A DNA stretch of 57,625 nt from Planctomycetia bacterium (GTDB lineage Bacteria; Planctomycetota; Planctomycetia; Pirellulales; Thermoguttaceae). Positions 50,374-57,625 of this stretch are shown here, one piece after another; the first letter of the stretch is position 1, and the number at the start of each line of letters is the position of its first letter. Where the stretch lies: the NCBI GenBank assembly GCA_030527015.1, contig JAUNBR010000016.1, forward strand, positions 1 to 57,625. Direction: 5' to 3'. Both the position numbers and the translations under genes were made by a program. Under the pieces are notes generated by a model that saw nothing but the letters and a program-made list of their open reading frames with translations, did no database searches and was not told where the DNA came from.

Positions 50374-52626
50374 TTAATCTTCGTTTTGTTTTTCCACAGG
50401 AGCCAGACGATAACCCACCTGTAACCAGCCCTCCTGCATACTTACCACCACAGGCACCAGCTCCATATCATTCTGCTGGAAATATTTCTGGTTCACCTGC
50501 GGAGATCCCTCACGGTTCAGAGGGATATTCTTTAATTCGTATTTTTCATCCATAATTTCTTTTAGCCGCCGAGCCATAACCCGCCGAATACTGGTAACAC
50601 TTGCGGAAAGCCGTGCATCCACTTCTGGATCATAATTCGGTGGCAATAAATGAAACTCTCCATCTCGGACAAAATAAAGCTTACCATTTTGGCACTCCAG
50701 ACGATACGTCACCTTAATCTCCAGCGCGGGATAAACTTTATCCGTACTTATAAATTGAGTGCCATTTATCGTAAGTTCCAGTTTTTTGTCCGCTGTAAAC
50801 GTTACCGAAACAGGATAATAATTAGAAAAAAGAATCGCAGGCGCAGAATCATCCTCATCTTCTTTTGGCACTTCAGACATTTTTAAATTGGCAGGCAGCG
50901 CAGCACGAAATTTGTTTCCAGCATCCTTATCCAGAAGCATTCCTCCCACAAAACCTGAAGCTAAATTCTGTAATGCAGATTCATGAAATGAAAAGAACAC
51001 ATCCACTGGACTTTCTTCTGTCTGAAGCATCTGCGGTGGAGAATCCGCAGCCATTAATCCATTTTTACTGGAGAGAAAAGTAAACACATTCATCTGACCA
51101 TCTGTCGTGGAAGTTCTGGTACACGAAACATCTAAACCACGTGGTTTCAGCTGATGACATAAATTGTCGCGCATGGTTTTATTCGCTTCCTTAAAACGCG
51201 CATTAAATTCACTGTCCAGCAGAGACTTAAGCCGTGCGGTCTGACGTGAAATCAGAATACTCTCCGTCTGCGGTTTTTGCTCATATGCGCGGCGCCGTGC
51301 GGCATTCTGAATCATGGCACGTCCATTTACATCCTGAACAGATATAATTTTAGAATTCGAATGAAGTTTCGCGGTGGCAGGCAGAGTATTCAGACCTGTT
51401 CCATCAAAAAATATACTTTTTTCGCCAAGAATCGTAGTGTCTGCTGTACTACGAATGATCGCGGGACCAGAAGTGGAAACTGTCTGCCCCGTGGCACGCC
51501 CTTCCAGACGAAACATCAGCTGCGCCCTATTCTCATTCGGAACTGGGAAAATACTCGTTTTTCCACGAAAAATCGGATTTCCACGAATATGAGCACGATT
51601 CACCATTTCATTTAAAGTCTGTTTCTCTTCGATTTCCTGAGAGGCATAATTCTGGAAAAAGTGTTCTGTAAGATGAATTACGAAATTAGAAGTTCCCCAT
51701 AAAGAGCGAGTTTTATCTGTCAGCTCCGGTGCCTGTCCCATCCACTGCATCCAGCGTAAACAGTTTTCCACCGCCCGCTGCGTATCTCCATGAGGGTTCT
51801 TTGCCGCTTCCGCCAGTAAAACAGATAACATCTTCGCTACAGTTTTATAAGATTCTTTCGCCGCTTCCTCATTTCGCAGAACTGCGTGAAGAGTAACATA
51901 ATTCTGAATCGCATATCGTACCTGGGTAAAACAGTCCAGCTCCAGCCCAAAAGCCCCAGAGGAAAGTCGCATATACGTGGTACCCAAGACACAAAAATCT
52001 GCGGTTTCTTTTTTCTGTAATTCACGCACAAAAAGATCCCATTTCAGCATTTTTTTCCAGGATTCTCCCTCTTTTTGATTTTTCTGAAAAACTTTCTGCA
52101 GATAATTCGCATGCTGAATGAGAACATTTTTGGCGTTCAAAATATCTTGGTCTGACGGCATTACAAAATTTTCAGATGCTTCCTTCCACCGATTCGAAAG
52201 CTGCAAAAACATATTTTTTTGAATTTCTTCTTCCGTATATTGGCTCAGAATTTTCTCTGGATCCGGATTAAGCAGTAATGGCTTCAGAGGTAATACATAT
52301 TTTGGTAAAGGAGGAAGCTGTAAAGAAGGACCCATTTTCTCTTTTTTTTCTTGTACACCATTTTCACCATCTTCCTGCACCGCCTTTACTGAAGTGGAAG
52401 TGGATACGGAATCTATAATTTCTTGAGATTTCACCTCCTGCACAAAATTTATTTCTTGGTAATACTCCGCCAAAACAGGAAATTCATCATAACCATACAC
52501 CACCGCTGAACTCTTGCTTTTAGGCGCGCCCAAAAGACAGTCCGCACACGTCCACGAAATGAAAATCGCAAAAAAAACATAAAAAATTATGGAAAAAGAC
52601 ATGCGCTTTCGTGTACAATTTAACAT
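50374..52626 (-). CDS. Large secreted protein of unknown function
   Basis: Protein of 750 residues that I do not recognise. It starts with a signal peptide (MSFSIIFYVFFAIFISWTCA, from residue 9), so it should be exported. Residues about 40-130 are Lys/Glu/Pro-rich. About 130-350 are helical with repeated charged patterns (ILSQYTEEEIQKNMFLQLSN; NEEAAKESYKTVAKMLSVLL). The C-terminal half looks mainly beta with GLDVSCTRTSTTDGQMNVFT and FSNYYPVSVTFTADKKLELT; a basic helical segment (SIRRVMARRLKEIMDEKYEL) is near 680-700. No catalytic motif is evident. GGAGAAG lies before the ATG. The size and layout fit planctomycete-specific proteins. Confidence 0.7.
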   Translation of the reverse strand: MLNCTRKRMSFSIIFYVFFAIFISWTCADCLLGAPKSKSSAVVYGYDEFPVLAEYYQEINFVQEVKSQEIIDSVSTSTSVKAVQEDGENGVQEKKEKMGPSLQLPPLPKYVLPLKPLLLNPDPEKILSQYTEEEIQKNMFLQLSNRWKEASENFVMPSDQDILNAKNVLIQHANYLQKVFQKNQKEGESWKKMLKWDLFVRELQKKETADFCVLGTTYMRLSSGAFGLELDCFTQVRYAIQNYVTLHAVLRNEEAAKESYKTVAKMLSVLLAEAAKNPHGDTQRAVENCLRWMQWMGQAPELTDKTRSLWGTSNFVIHLTEHFFQNYASQEIEEKQTLNEMVNRAHIRGNPIFRGKTSIFPVPNENRAQLMFRLEGRATGQTVSTSGPAIIRSTADTTILGEKSIFFDGTGLNTLPATAKLHSNSKIISVQDVNGRAMIQNAARRRAYEQKPQTESILISRQTARLKSLLDSEFNARFKEANKTMRDNLCHQLKPRGLDVSCTRTSTTDGQMNVFTFLSSKNGLMAADSPPQMLQTEESPVDVFFSFHESALQNLASGFVGGMLLDKDAGNKFRAALPANLKMSEVPKEDEDDSAPAILFSNYYPVSVTFTADKKLELTINGTQFISTDKVYPALEIKVTYRLECQNGKLYFVRDGEFHLLPPNYDPEVDARLSASVTSIRRVMARRLKEIMDEKYELKNIPLNREGSPQVNQKYFQQNDMELVPVVVSMQEGWLQVGYRLAPVEKQNED

Positions 52627-52696
52627 TTTCTTCTCCTGGAGTTTCTGAACTAAATTTTGATCATGAATTATCAGATGATATACGAGTCGACGACTT

Positions 52697-52805
52697 TATA
52701 CCCGATACACTATAAATTTTCGCTTCTCCGGCATTTTTTGCTTCGCTGAAAAAGCCTGCTTTTAGAGCCGCACGAAACGGAAATTTAAAGTGGAACCAGA
52801 GTATA
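52697..52805 (+). repeat. TATAC repeat, plus, near consensus
   Basis: Begins TATACCCGATACACTATAAA; closes AAGTGGAACCAGAGTATA. Lies 70 bp upstream of the unknown gene. Confidence 0.95.
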
Positions 52806-52926
52806 TGAAATTCACACACTGATAAAAACAGACATCTCGGACGAGGTAACATAACATTATATCAGAGAATCTGTCTCCTGACAGCAGACCGTGTATGAAT
52901 CTCAAAACACGCCAGATATGTGCTCA

Positions 52927-53013
52927 TTTATTTAAAATTTCAGTTTTCCCTGCATGACCAGCAGGCATTTCATGGATCGTGGAATACTGCGTAATTTAAA
53001 AATTACCGTGCTT
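52927..53013 (-). repeat. TATAC repeat, minus, degenerate
   Basis: TTTATTTAAAATTTCAGTTT, then CCTGCATGACCAGCAGGCATT, then AATTACCGTGCTTCGAACAT; only the outline of the minus form remains. Confidence 0.5.
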
Positions 53014-53260
53014 CGAACATAAAAGATGAAAAATAAAACTTTTCATACATTAAAAATATATTATCTTGTATTTCATCGTAATAATCTGAGAAAAACATTC
53101 GTTTCTGTAATCCGTTCAAGAGATAAAATCTCTTCTTTCCCCCAAACAGAAACAATTATCGCGATTATTCTGCCTGGGCAAAATCATTTTTTCATGATAT
53201 ATTCGTTCCACATCAAATTTTCGTTTTACGTACTGATTCATCATAAATATTTTTTTGTTT

Positions 53261-53366
53261 CTAAATGGATTCTCTTTTAAATTTCCGTTTTGTGCGGCTC
53301 TGAAAGCCGGTATTTTCAGCGAAATAACATGCCGAGAACACACAAAAAATTATCGTGTATCGGAAA
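53261..53366 (-). repeat. TATAC repeat, minus
   Basis: Reads GGATTCTCTTTTAAATTTCC, CTGAAAGCCGGTATTTTCAG, closes ATTATCGTGTATCGG. Confidence 0.85.
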
Positions 53367-53473
53367 AAAAGCCTGCGAAATGAAAATTTGTTACGAATCA
53401 AAAATAATTCCTCTCTGATTTTTAAGTCTCCTTTTTCATCTTGTCAAAAATTTTATTTACTTTATACTGATTT

Positions 53474-53581
53474 TATACTCGATACACTATAAATTTCCGT
53501 TTCCCTGGTATTTTTGCTTCGATGAAAATAACGGCTTTCAGAACCGCACAAAACGAAATTTTAAAGGAAAACCAGAGTATA
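53474..53581 (+). repeat. TATAC repeat, plus, full length
   Basis: Begins TATACTCGATACACTATAAA; closes AAAGGAAAACCAGAGTATA. About 100 bp upstream of mtaB. Confidence 0.92.
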
Positions 53582-53683
53582 CTTCGCCGAAAATATATGA
53601 CTCTGACCATGTAAAACTTAAACTCATTTAAAAGTAGAACCCGTACAGAACATCTCTCCCCTACGAAAATTAGAAATAATAAA

Positions 53684-55276
53684 ATGAAAACATTTTGCAT
53701 TTTTACCTTGGGATGTAAGGTAAACCAGTATGAAAGTGAAGAAATTTCCCAATTTTTACAGCAGATGGGTTATTCACTGTTCCCTAAAAAGAATGCTGCA
53801 CACTCCAAAACGCATACTCATAATTCGGATCCGCCGACTGCCATTTTAGATTTATGTATTATTAATAGTTGTGCTGTTACCGCGGAAGCAGAAGCAAAAA
53901 CACGAAAATTAGTGCGGCATGTAATAAAAAAGTACACTCCTCGGGAAATGATAGTTTTTGGCTGCGCTGCGACTCATCATCCCGACATTTTTCGTAAAAT
54001 TCCGGGAGTGACTCATGTAATTACGGCGGAAGAAACTGGGGGAAATCGTGTCACGGCAGTAATTCAGGCTATTTTTGAAAATAAAAATACCTCCGTTTCC
54101 GAAACAAAAAACGAACACTCTAAAAATTCTTCTCCTGAAAAATGGCAAAAAAAATGGCAGGACATACAAAAAAAACACGGATTAACAGGTTTTGGTACCA
54201 GACACCGAGCATATATAAAAATTCAGGATGGCTGCAAACAATTTTGTACATATTGTATCGTTCCTCACTTACGAAAAACACTCAGCAGCGTTCCTCTGGA
54301 AGAAGTTCTGCAGGAGGCCACCTCACTGCTTTCGCGAGGATACAGAGAATTAGTTTTAACTGGGATTCATCTGGGATATTATGGCCAAAACATTCGCAGC
54401 CGTACGATTACAGACTGGAATGCTTCCGCATTTTTACCAGAAAATAATCATCATGATCACAGTATAAATCTCACCTCTGTTCTTCACGCGCTGGTAAATA
54501 TAAAATTATCACCTGCCCCTCTTTCCTCCTCAAATTTTATTTGCCCGAATTCTTTCTCCGCAGATTCTTCGTCACCTATTTTTGACGGAAAATTTCGAGT
54601 ACGGATTTCCAGTTTAGAGGCATACGAAGCTTCTGATGCTCTACTTTCCACAATAAATGAATATCAAGACAAAATTTGTCCTCATTTACATCTTTCCATG
54701 CAGAGTGGCTCTGAAAGTGTTTTGCGCCGTATGAACCGTCCCAGGAGTGCGGCACAGTATTTAGAAAGATGCATCGCAGCACAAGAAATTATCAAAAATA
54801 TCGCCCTGACGACAGACGTTATCGTGGGATTTCCTGGCGAAACAGAAAAAGAGTTCCTGGAAACATGTGAAATAATAGAAAAAATAGGGTTTTCAAAAAT
54901 TCATATTTTTCGTTACAGTCCACGTCCCGGTACACCAGCCTCCATGATGGAAGGCCAGATTTCGGAAGCAGAAAAACAAAAAAGAGCGAATTTTCTTGCA
55001 AAATTAGAATTTCGGTCACGAGAAAAGTACTTTCAAAATTTACTTGGAACAAAACAGGAAGTTTTAGTAGAAGAATGCAGACAAATTTCCAGTGATAAAG
55101 AAAATGCATGTACCTCTGATGCTTCTGGCAAAAAAATATTTTTACTTCGTGGAACATCCGAGAGGTATATACCGGTGGAAATTTTTTCAGAAAAAGATTT
55201 TTCTGGGCATTTTGCACATGTAATCGCACAACAATTACTGCCTGAAAATAAAGGATTTTTGGGAAAGATTATTTAA
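53684..55276 (+). CDS. mtaB: tRNA t6A37 methylthiotransferase (MtaB type)
   Basis: Radical SAM enzyme of 530 residues that adds a methylthio group to t6A37 of tRNAs, forming ms2t6A and improving codon reading. The N-terminal part has the three cluster-binding Cys residues: Cys11 (TLGCKVNQYES), Cys63 (NSCAVT) and Cys94 (GCAATHHP). The radical SAM motif is C184-x3-C188-x2-C191 (GCKQFCTYCIVP). Near the end, IHIFRYSPRPGTPASMM is typical, followed by a TRAM-like tail. Length is over 80 residues above usual. Extra Asn/His/Ser/Lys-rich stretches occur at about 36-50, 135-160 and 245-300. No clear ribosome binding site is seen. Confidence 0.93.
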   Translation: MKTFCIFTLGCKVNQYESEEISQFLQQMGYSLFPKKNAAHSKTHTHNSDPPTAILDLCIINSCAVTAEAEAKTRKLVRHVIKKYTPREMIVFGCAATHHPDIFRKIPGVTHVITAEETGGNRVTAVIQAIFENKNTSVSETKNEHSKNSSPEKWQKKWQDIQKKHGLTGFGTRHRAYIKIQDGCKQFCTYCIVPHLRKTLSSVPLEEVLQEATSLLSRGYRELVLTGIHLGYYGQNIRSRTITDWNASAFLPENNHHDHSINLTSVLHALVNIKLSPAPLSSSNFICPNSFSADSSSPIFDGKFRVRISSLEAYEASDALLSTINEYQDKICPHLHLSMQSGSESVLRRMNRPRSAAQYLERCIAAQEIIKNIALTTDVIVGFPGETEKEFLETCEIIEKIGFSKIHIFRYSPRPGTPASMMEGQISEAEKQKRANFLAKLEFRSREKYFQNLLGTKQEVLVEECRQISSDKENACTSDASGKKIFLLRGTSERYIPVEIFSEKDFSGHFAHVIAQQLLPENKGFLGKII

Positions 55277-55370
55277 AAAAGTTCCTCGATACTTGTTTTT
55301 TTAGTAAAAAAGGGTATAATTTTTTAAAATATTTTTCAGTAAAACGTCTATATACATTTACAAAACTATT

Positions 55371-56060
55371 ATGTCCATTCAAATTGTGCCAGCCGTTTCC
55401 ACTTTATTTTTAGAAAATGGATATGTTATTTATGATGATGAGAATCCCCAAAAAGAATGTATTTTTGTGGATCCTGGACTGGAACCACAAAAATTTATTG
55501 ATTTCGTGAATCAGGAAAAACTTGTCCCTGTGGCGATTCTTTGTACGCATGGGCACGCAGATCATATCGCAGGAATCGCCTCTTTAAAATCTAAATATCC
55601 AGAAATGGAAATTGTCATCGGCCAAAAAGACGCACAAAAACTGACCAGCCCCCGGAAAAATATGTCTCTGCGTTTCGGATTTCCTTTTACAGTTCCGGAA
55701 GCCACGAAAATATTATTTGAAGACGGTGAAGAAATCCAACAATTTTCTCTTGGTTCCATAAATATCGAAGCACGGTATACACCTGGTCATACGATCGGCC
55801 ATGCGATTTATCGTATTTTGGGATGTAAACCTGAATCTTTAATTGTCGGAGACCTTATCTTTAATCAGAATGTCGGAAACACAGATTTCGCTGACGGGGA
55901 TTTTGACACACTGAGCCAGAGCATACGTAACCATGTTTATATTTTTCCAGATGATACCATTTTGTATTCAGGGCATGGAAACACAACGACTGTAGGAAAC
56001 GAAAAGTACAATAATCCGTATGTTCGTATGGAGAATGTGTCGAAACAGGGTATTTCCTGA
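55371..56060 (+). CDS. Metallo-beta-lactamase-fold hydrolase (glyoxalase II-like)
   Basis: Cytoplasmic hydrolase of 229 residues. The metal site is intact: H60-x-H62-x-D64-H65 (CTHGHADHIAG), a later His in RYTPGHTIGHA, Asp in IVGDLIF and the final His in LYSGHGNTT. The short form without the C-terminal glyoxalase II domain is common and acts on thioesters or similar substrates; the exact one is not known. It lies 94 bp after mtaB on the same strand, with no strong ribosome binding site, so co-transcription is possible. Confidence 0.88.
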   Translation: MSIQIVPAVSTLFLENGYVIYDDENPQKECIFVDPGLEPQKFIDFVNQEKLVPVAILCTHGHADHIAGIASLKSKYPEMEIVIGQKDAQKLTSPRKNMSLRFGFPFTVPEATKILFEDGEEIQQFSLGSINIEARYTPGHTIGHAIYRILGCKPESLIVGDLIFNQNVGNTDFADGDFDTLSQSIRNHVYIFPDDTILYSGHGNTTTVGNEKYNNPYVRMENVSKQGIS

Positions 56061-56116
56061 AAATACTGAATTCAGAACTTCATTTTCATTTCGCGCAGTC
56101 ATATACAAAAACATAT

Positions 56117-56226
56117 TATACCTGATACACTATAAAAAATATCCGCTTCTCCGGCATTTTGCATCACGGAAAATGCGCATGCTTTCAGAACCGTATAAGA
56201 CGGAAAATTAAGGTAAAATCAGGGAC
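56117..56226 (+). repeat. TATAC repeat, plus
   Basis: Begins TATACCTGATACACTATAAA; right end drifted (AAGGTAAAATCAGGGACA). Confidence 0.85.
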
Positions 56227-56250
56227 ATATCTCTGAAAATGCGAAAAATG

Positions 56251-56357
56251 TATCTTCAGGCTTTTCATTAAATTTAATTTGTGTGACCACGGAAACCAGC
56301 ATTTCTGGTAACGCAAAATACTGACAAAACGAAAATTTATAGTATCTCGGGAATATA
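56251..56357 (-). repeat. TATAC repeat, minus, diverged
   Basis: Reads TTCAGGCTTTTCATTAAATT and closes AGTATCTCGGGAATATA. Shares its last TATA with the next copy. Confidence 0.75.
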
Positions 56358-56458
56358 CGGGTTCTCCTTTAAACTTCCATTTTGTGCTGCACTGAAAGCA
56401 GGCATTTTTAGTGAAGTAAAATACCAGAGAAGCGGAATTTTAGAATACATCGGGTATA
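56354..56458 (-). repeat. TATAC repeat, minus, ending 3 bp before a start codon
   Basis: Begins TATACGGGTTCTCCTTTAAA; closes ATACATCGGGTATA. Three A residues then the ATG of the sulfatase-like gene follow, so the whole upstream region of that gene is repeat. Confidence 0.92.
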
Positions 56459-56461
56459 AAA

Positions 56462-57316
56462 ATGTTTAAAACACCGATTTTTTTTTCTGTGGATAAACTT
56501 TCCATTTCATCTCCCGGATGTTTTGGAAATACTCGAGTACATACACCTGGCCTGGATTCTCTTGCAGTCAAAAGTTGTGTTTATGACCGCGTATACGCCG
56601 AAGATGCAGATCCACGGATCACGCTGAGAAAAATGTGGGATTCCCTGGATCCCATTTCATATCCAGAGGGAAGATTTCTTCTGACAGATGACGCACAGAT
56701 TCACCCATCTTCTTTTTTTGATGATTTTCTGTGTGTGGAAAATTTTTCGCAGCTAACAAAAATGTTAGAGTGTATCCAGCAGGAGCTGCCCGATGTTTTT
56801 CTTTGGTGTCACACGCAGAATGTGGATATAAACACGCTGGATTCTTGGGTTTTAACGCATGAAATTTCTGCCTTATTAAGTGTCCGAGGAATGGACGTGC
56901 GAAAAATAACAGAGGAAGACGCTCCCGAGGAGAATCTCCGACGAAACATGATTCACCACCAAGAAGTTCAGTTACCCTGGTGGATTTCATTTCCTGATTT
57001 TTTAAATCTGTCTGGCACACGCTGTAAGTCACTTTTAGCGGCAGAAGATTTCGGAAAGATTTTACGGACAGAAGATCCACAAAACATATCTCGTGAAATT
57101 ATATTTATAGAAGACGCCCCACGCTGGGCGGTGGTTACGGCGGAATGGTTTCTCACCGGGGATGACCGTCTGGACAGAAAATCAGAATTTCCTGGTGAAC
57201 TTTACTTGAAACCAGACGACTGGTGGGAACAGAATGATGTTTCCGACAGATGCCCTGAGATCATGGAAAAGTTACATGCGCTCCGATCGGCGCGTTTTAT
57301 GCCCGACACGCCATAA
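56462..57316 (+). CDS. Degenerate sulfatase-like protein
   Basis: Protein of 284 residues resembling the ends of a sulfatase (alkaline phosphatase superfamily). The N-terminus FFSVDKLSISSPGCFGNTRV, then HTPGLDSLA, resembles the sulfatase pattern D-x-L-R-x-D-x-L-G-C-Y-G-N then T-P-x-L-D-x-L-A. The C-terminus GELYLKPDDWWEQNDVSDRC resembles the usual E-L-Y-D-L-x-x-D-P-x-E-x-x-N. The middle, including the catalytic C/S-x-P-S-R formylglycine motif and metal ligands, is absent and the length is about half of usual. It is probably not a working sulfatase. Its start lies just past one TATAC repeat, with no ribosome binding site, and its last residues (MPDTP-stop) are encoded by another. Confidence 0.6.
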   Translation: MFKTPIFFSVDKLSISSPGCFGNTRVHTPGLDSLAVKSCVYDRVYAEDADPRITLRKMWDSLDPISYPEGRFLLTDDAQIHPSSFFDDFLCVENFSQLTKMLECIQQELPDVFLWCHTQNVDINTLDSWVLTHEISALLSVRGMDVRKITEEDAPEENLRRNMIHHQEVQLPWWISFPDFLNLSGTRCKSLLAAEDFGKILRTEDPQNISREIIFIEDAPRWAVVTAEWFLTGDDRLDRKSEFPGELYLKPDDWWEQNDVSDRCPEIMEKLHALRSARFMPDTP

Positions 57317-57436
57317 TTTTTCATTTTACGCAGCCACAGCAGCAGACTTTTAACACGATGATGTGGTTCCGAATGCCCAGTATTTTTAGCGAAACAAAAT
57401 GCTGGAAAAGCAGAGAATTTTATAGTGCATCGGACA
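57298..57436. repeat. Mosaic of TATAC repeats overlapping a stop codon
   Basis: Begins with a plus left end (TATGCCCGACACGCCATAAT) that supplies the TAA stop of the sulfatase-like gene, then switches to minus-type sequence (CATTTTACGCAGCCACAG), then a second minus body (GTATTTTTAGCGAAACAAAA ... TATAGTGCATCGGACATA). Confidence 0.75.
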
Positions 57437-57457
57437 TAAGAAAGCGAAAATACAGGG

Positions 57458-57489
57458 AAAACGGAAACTTATCGTGCATCGGGCATAAT
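57458..57489 (-). repeat. TATAC repeat fragment (end portion)
   Basis: GAAAACGGAAACTTATCGTG followed by CATCGGGCATAAT: the last part of a minus copy, identical to the end of the full copy that follows. Confidence 0.8.
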
Positions 57490-57594
57490 TATACTGACTC
57501 CACTTTAAATTTCCGTTTTGTGCGGTTCTGAAAGCAGGCATTTTCAGCGAAGCAAAATGCCGGAGAAGCAGAAACTTATCGTGCATCGGGCATA
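57490..57594 (-). repeat. TATAC repeat, minus, full length, in tandem
   Basis: Begins TATACTGACTCCACTTTAAA; CTGAAAGCAGGCATTTTCAG in the core; closes GTGCATCGGGCATAAT. Identical sequence recurs 107 bp later. Confidence 0.95.
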
Positions 57595-57596
57595 AT

Positions 57597-57625
57597 TATA
57601 CTGACTCCACTTTAAATTTCCGTTT
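57597..57625 (-). repeat. TATAC repeat, minus, cut by the window end
   Basis: TATACTGACTCCACTTTAAA and TTTCCGTTT repeat the start of the previous copy at a 107-bp period; the array continues beyond the window. Confidence 0.92.

Larger units (their letters stand above)
52627..53683. other. Divergent intergenic region with several TATAC repeats
   Basis: About 1.06 kb. Two near-full copies, one full plus copy and one degenerate copy, plus a scrap near 53200-53245 (TCCACATCAAATTTTCG). No gene is evident. Confidence 0.7.
56061..56461. other. Intergenic region with three consecutive TATAC repeats
   Basis: One plus copy followed by two minus copies; almost the entire gap is made of repeats. Confidence 0.85.
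57317..57625. other. Repeat-only end of the window
   Basis: No gene seen. It consists of the mosaic copy, a fragment, one full minus copy and the beginning of another. Confidence 0.8.

Overview
This is chromosomal DNA from a low-GC planctomycete-like bacterium. The phylum call rests on three things. A giant surface protein carries the planctomycete LEDRxxLS motif near its N-terminus. A PEP-CTERM protein, an ECF-type sigma factor, a BON-domain secreted protein and a TIGR03032-like protein are present. Intergenic regions are wide, and almost every gene stands alone. A gut or other anaerobic host habitat is possible but is only a guess. No rRNA, tRNA or CRISPR array was recognised.

Layout. 1-3000 is a mobile region: the end of one ISAs1-family IS copy, a PEP-CTERM repeat protein behind a poly-G promoter-like sequence, then a complete inverted copy of the same IS, with a second repeat family at its outer edges. 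3.2-9 kb (minus strand) holds a TadE-like protein, an ECF sigma factor, a beta-propeller/di-heme cytochrome and a BON protein. 9.8-18.9 kb holds housekeeping genes: asd, metE, an Fe-S aldo/keto reductase, an unknown membrane protein, kbl and rsmG. 19.3-30.6 kb is one 11.3-kb gene for a secreted giant built of about 18 copies of an acidic repeat, an embedded trypsin-like protease, two Ig-like segments and a C-terminal GGND repeat array. 31-41 kb has a TIGR03032-like protein, a TraB/TIKI-like protein, an asparagine-synthetase-like protein lacking the catalytic Cys, a Tat-exported TIM-barrel protein, a SpoU methyltransferase and YraN. 41.2-45.4 kb is a BlaI repressor / M56 metallopeptidase pair followed by a PDZ protein, with a promoter overlapped by a BlaI-like dyad. 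45.4-57.6 kb has a Nudix hydrolase, a sugar-nucleotide epimerase, pdxJ, ftsY, a large unknown secreted protein, mtaB, an MBL-fold hydrolase and a degenerate sulfatase-like gene.

The most striking feature is not a gene. About 42 full or nearly full copies and about eight fragments of one roughly 105-bp imperfect palindrome lie in nearly every sizeable intergenic gap, in both orientations. I call it the TATAC repeat. Its left end is TATACCCGATACACTAT; its right end closes AAAGTGGAACCAGTATA. Between them are inner inverted repeats (AAATTTCCG/CGGAAATTT) and a core hairpin (GGCATTTT/AAAATGCC) that overlaps a second possible hairpin (CTGAAA/TTTCAG). By hand count these copies fill roughly a third of the non-coding DNA. 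I found none inside a conserved coding region; at 57298 a copy supplies the last codons and stop of a gene. Size, TA-rich ends and palindromy resemble the Correia elements of Neisseria (a non-autonomous, IS630-type family). No relative of that family is claimed and no transposase with matching ends is present here.

Genes mostly act independently. The only clear operon is blaI-blaR1. In several places repeat copies sit within 40 bp of stop codons or close to gene starts, so they may influence mRNA ends or initiation; that is inference.
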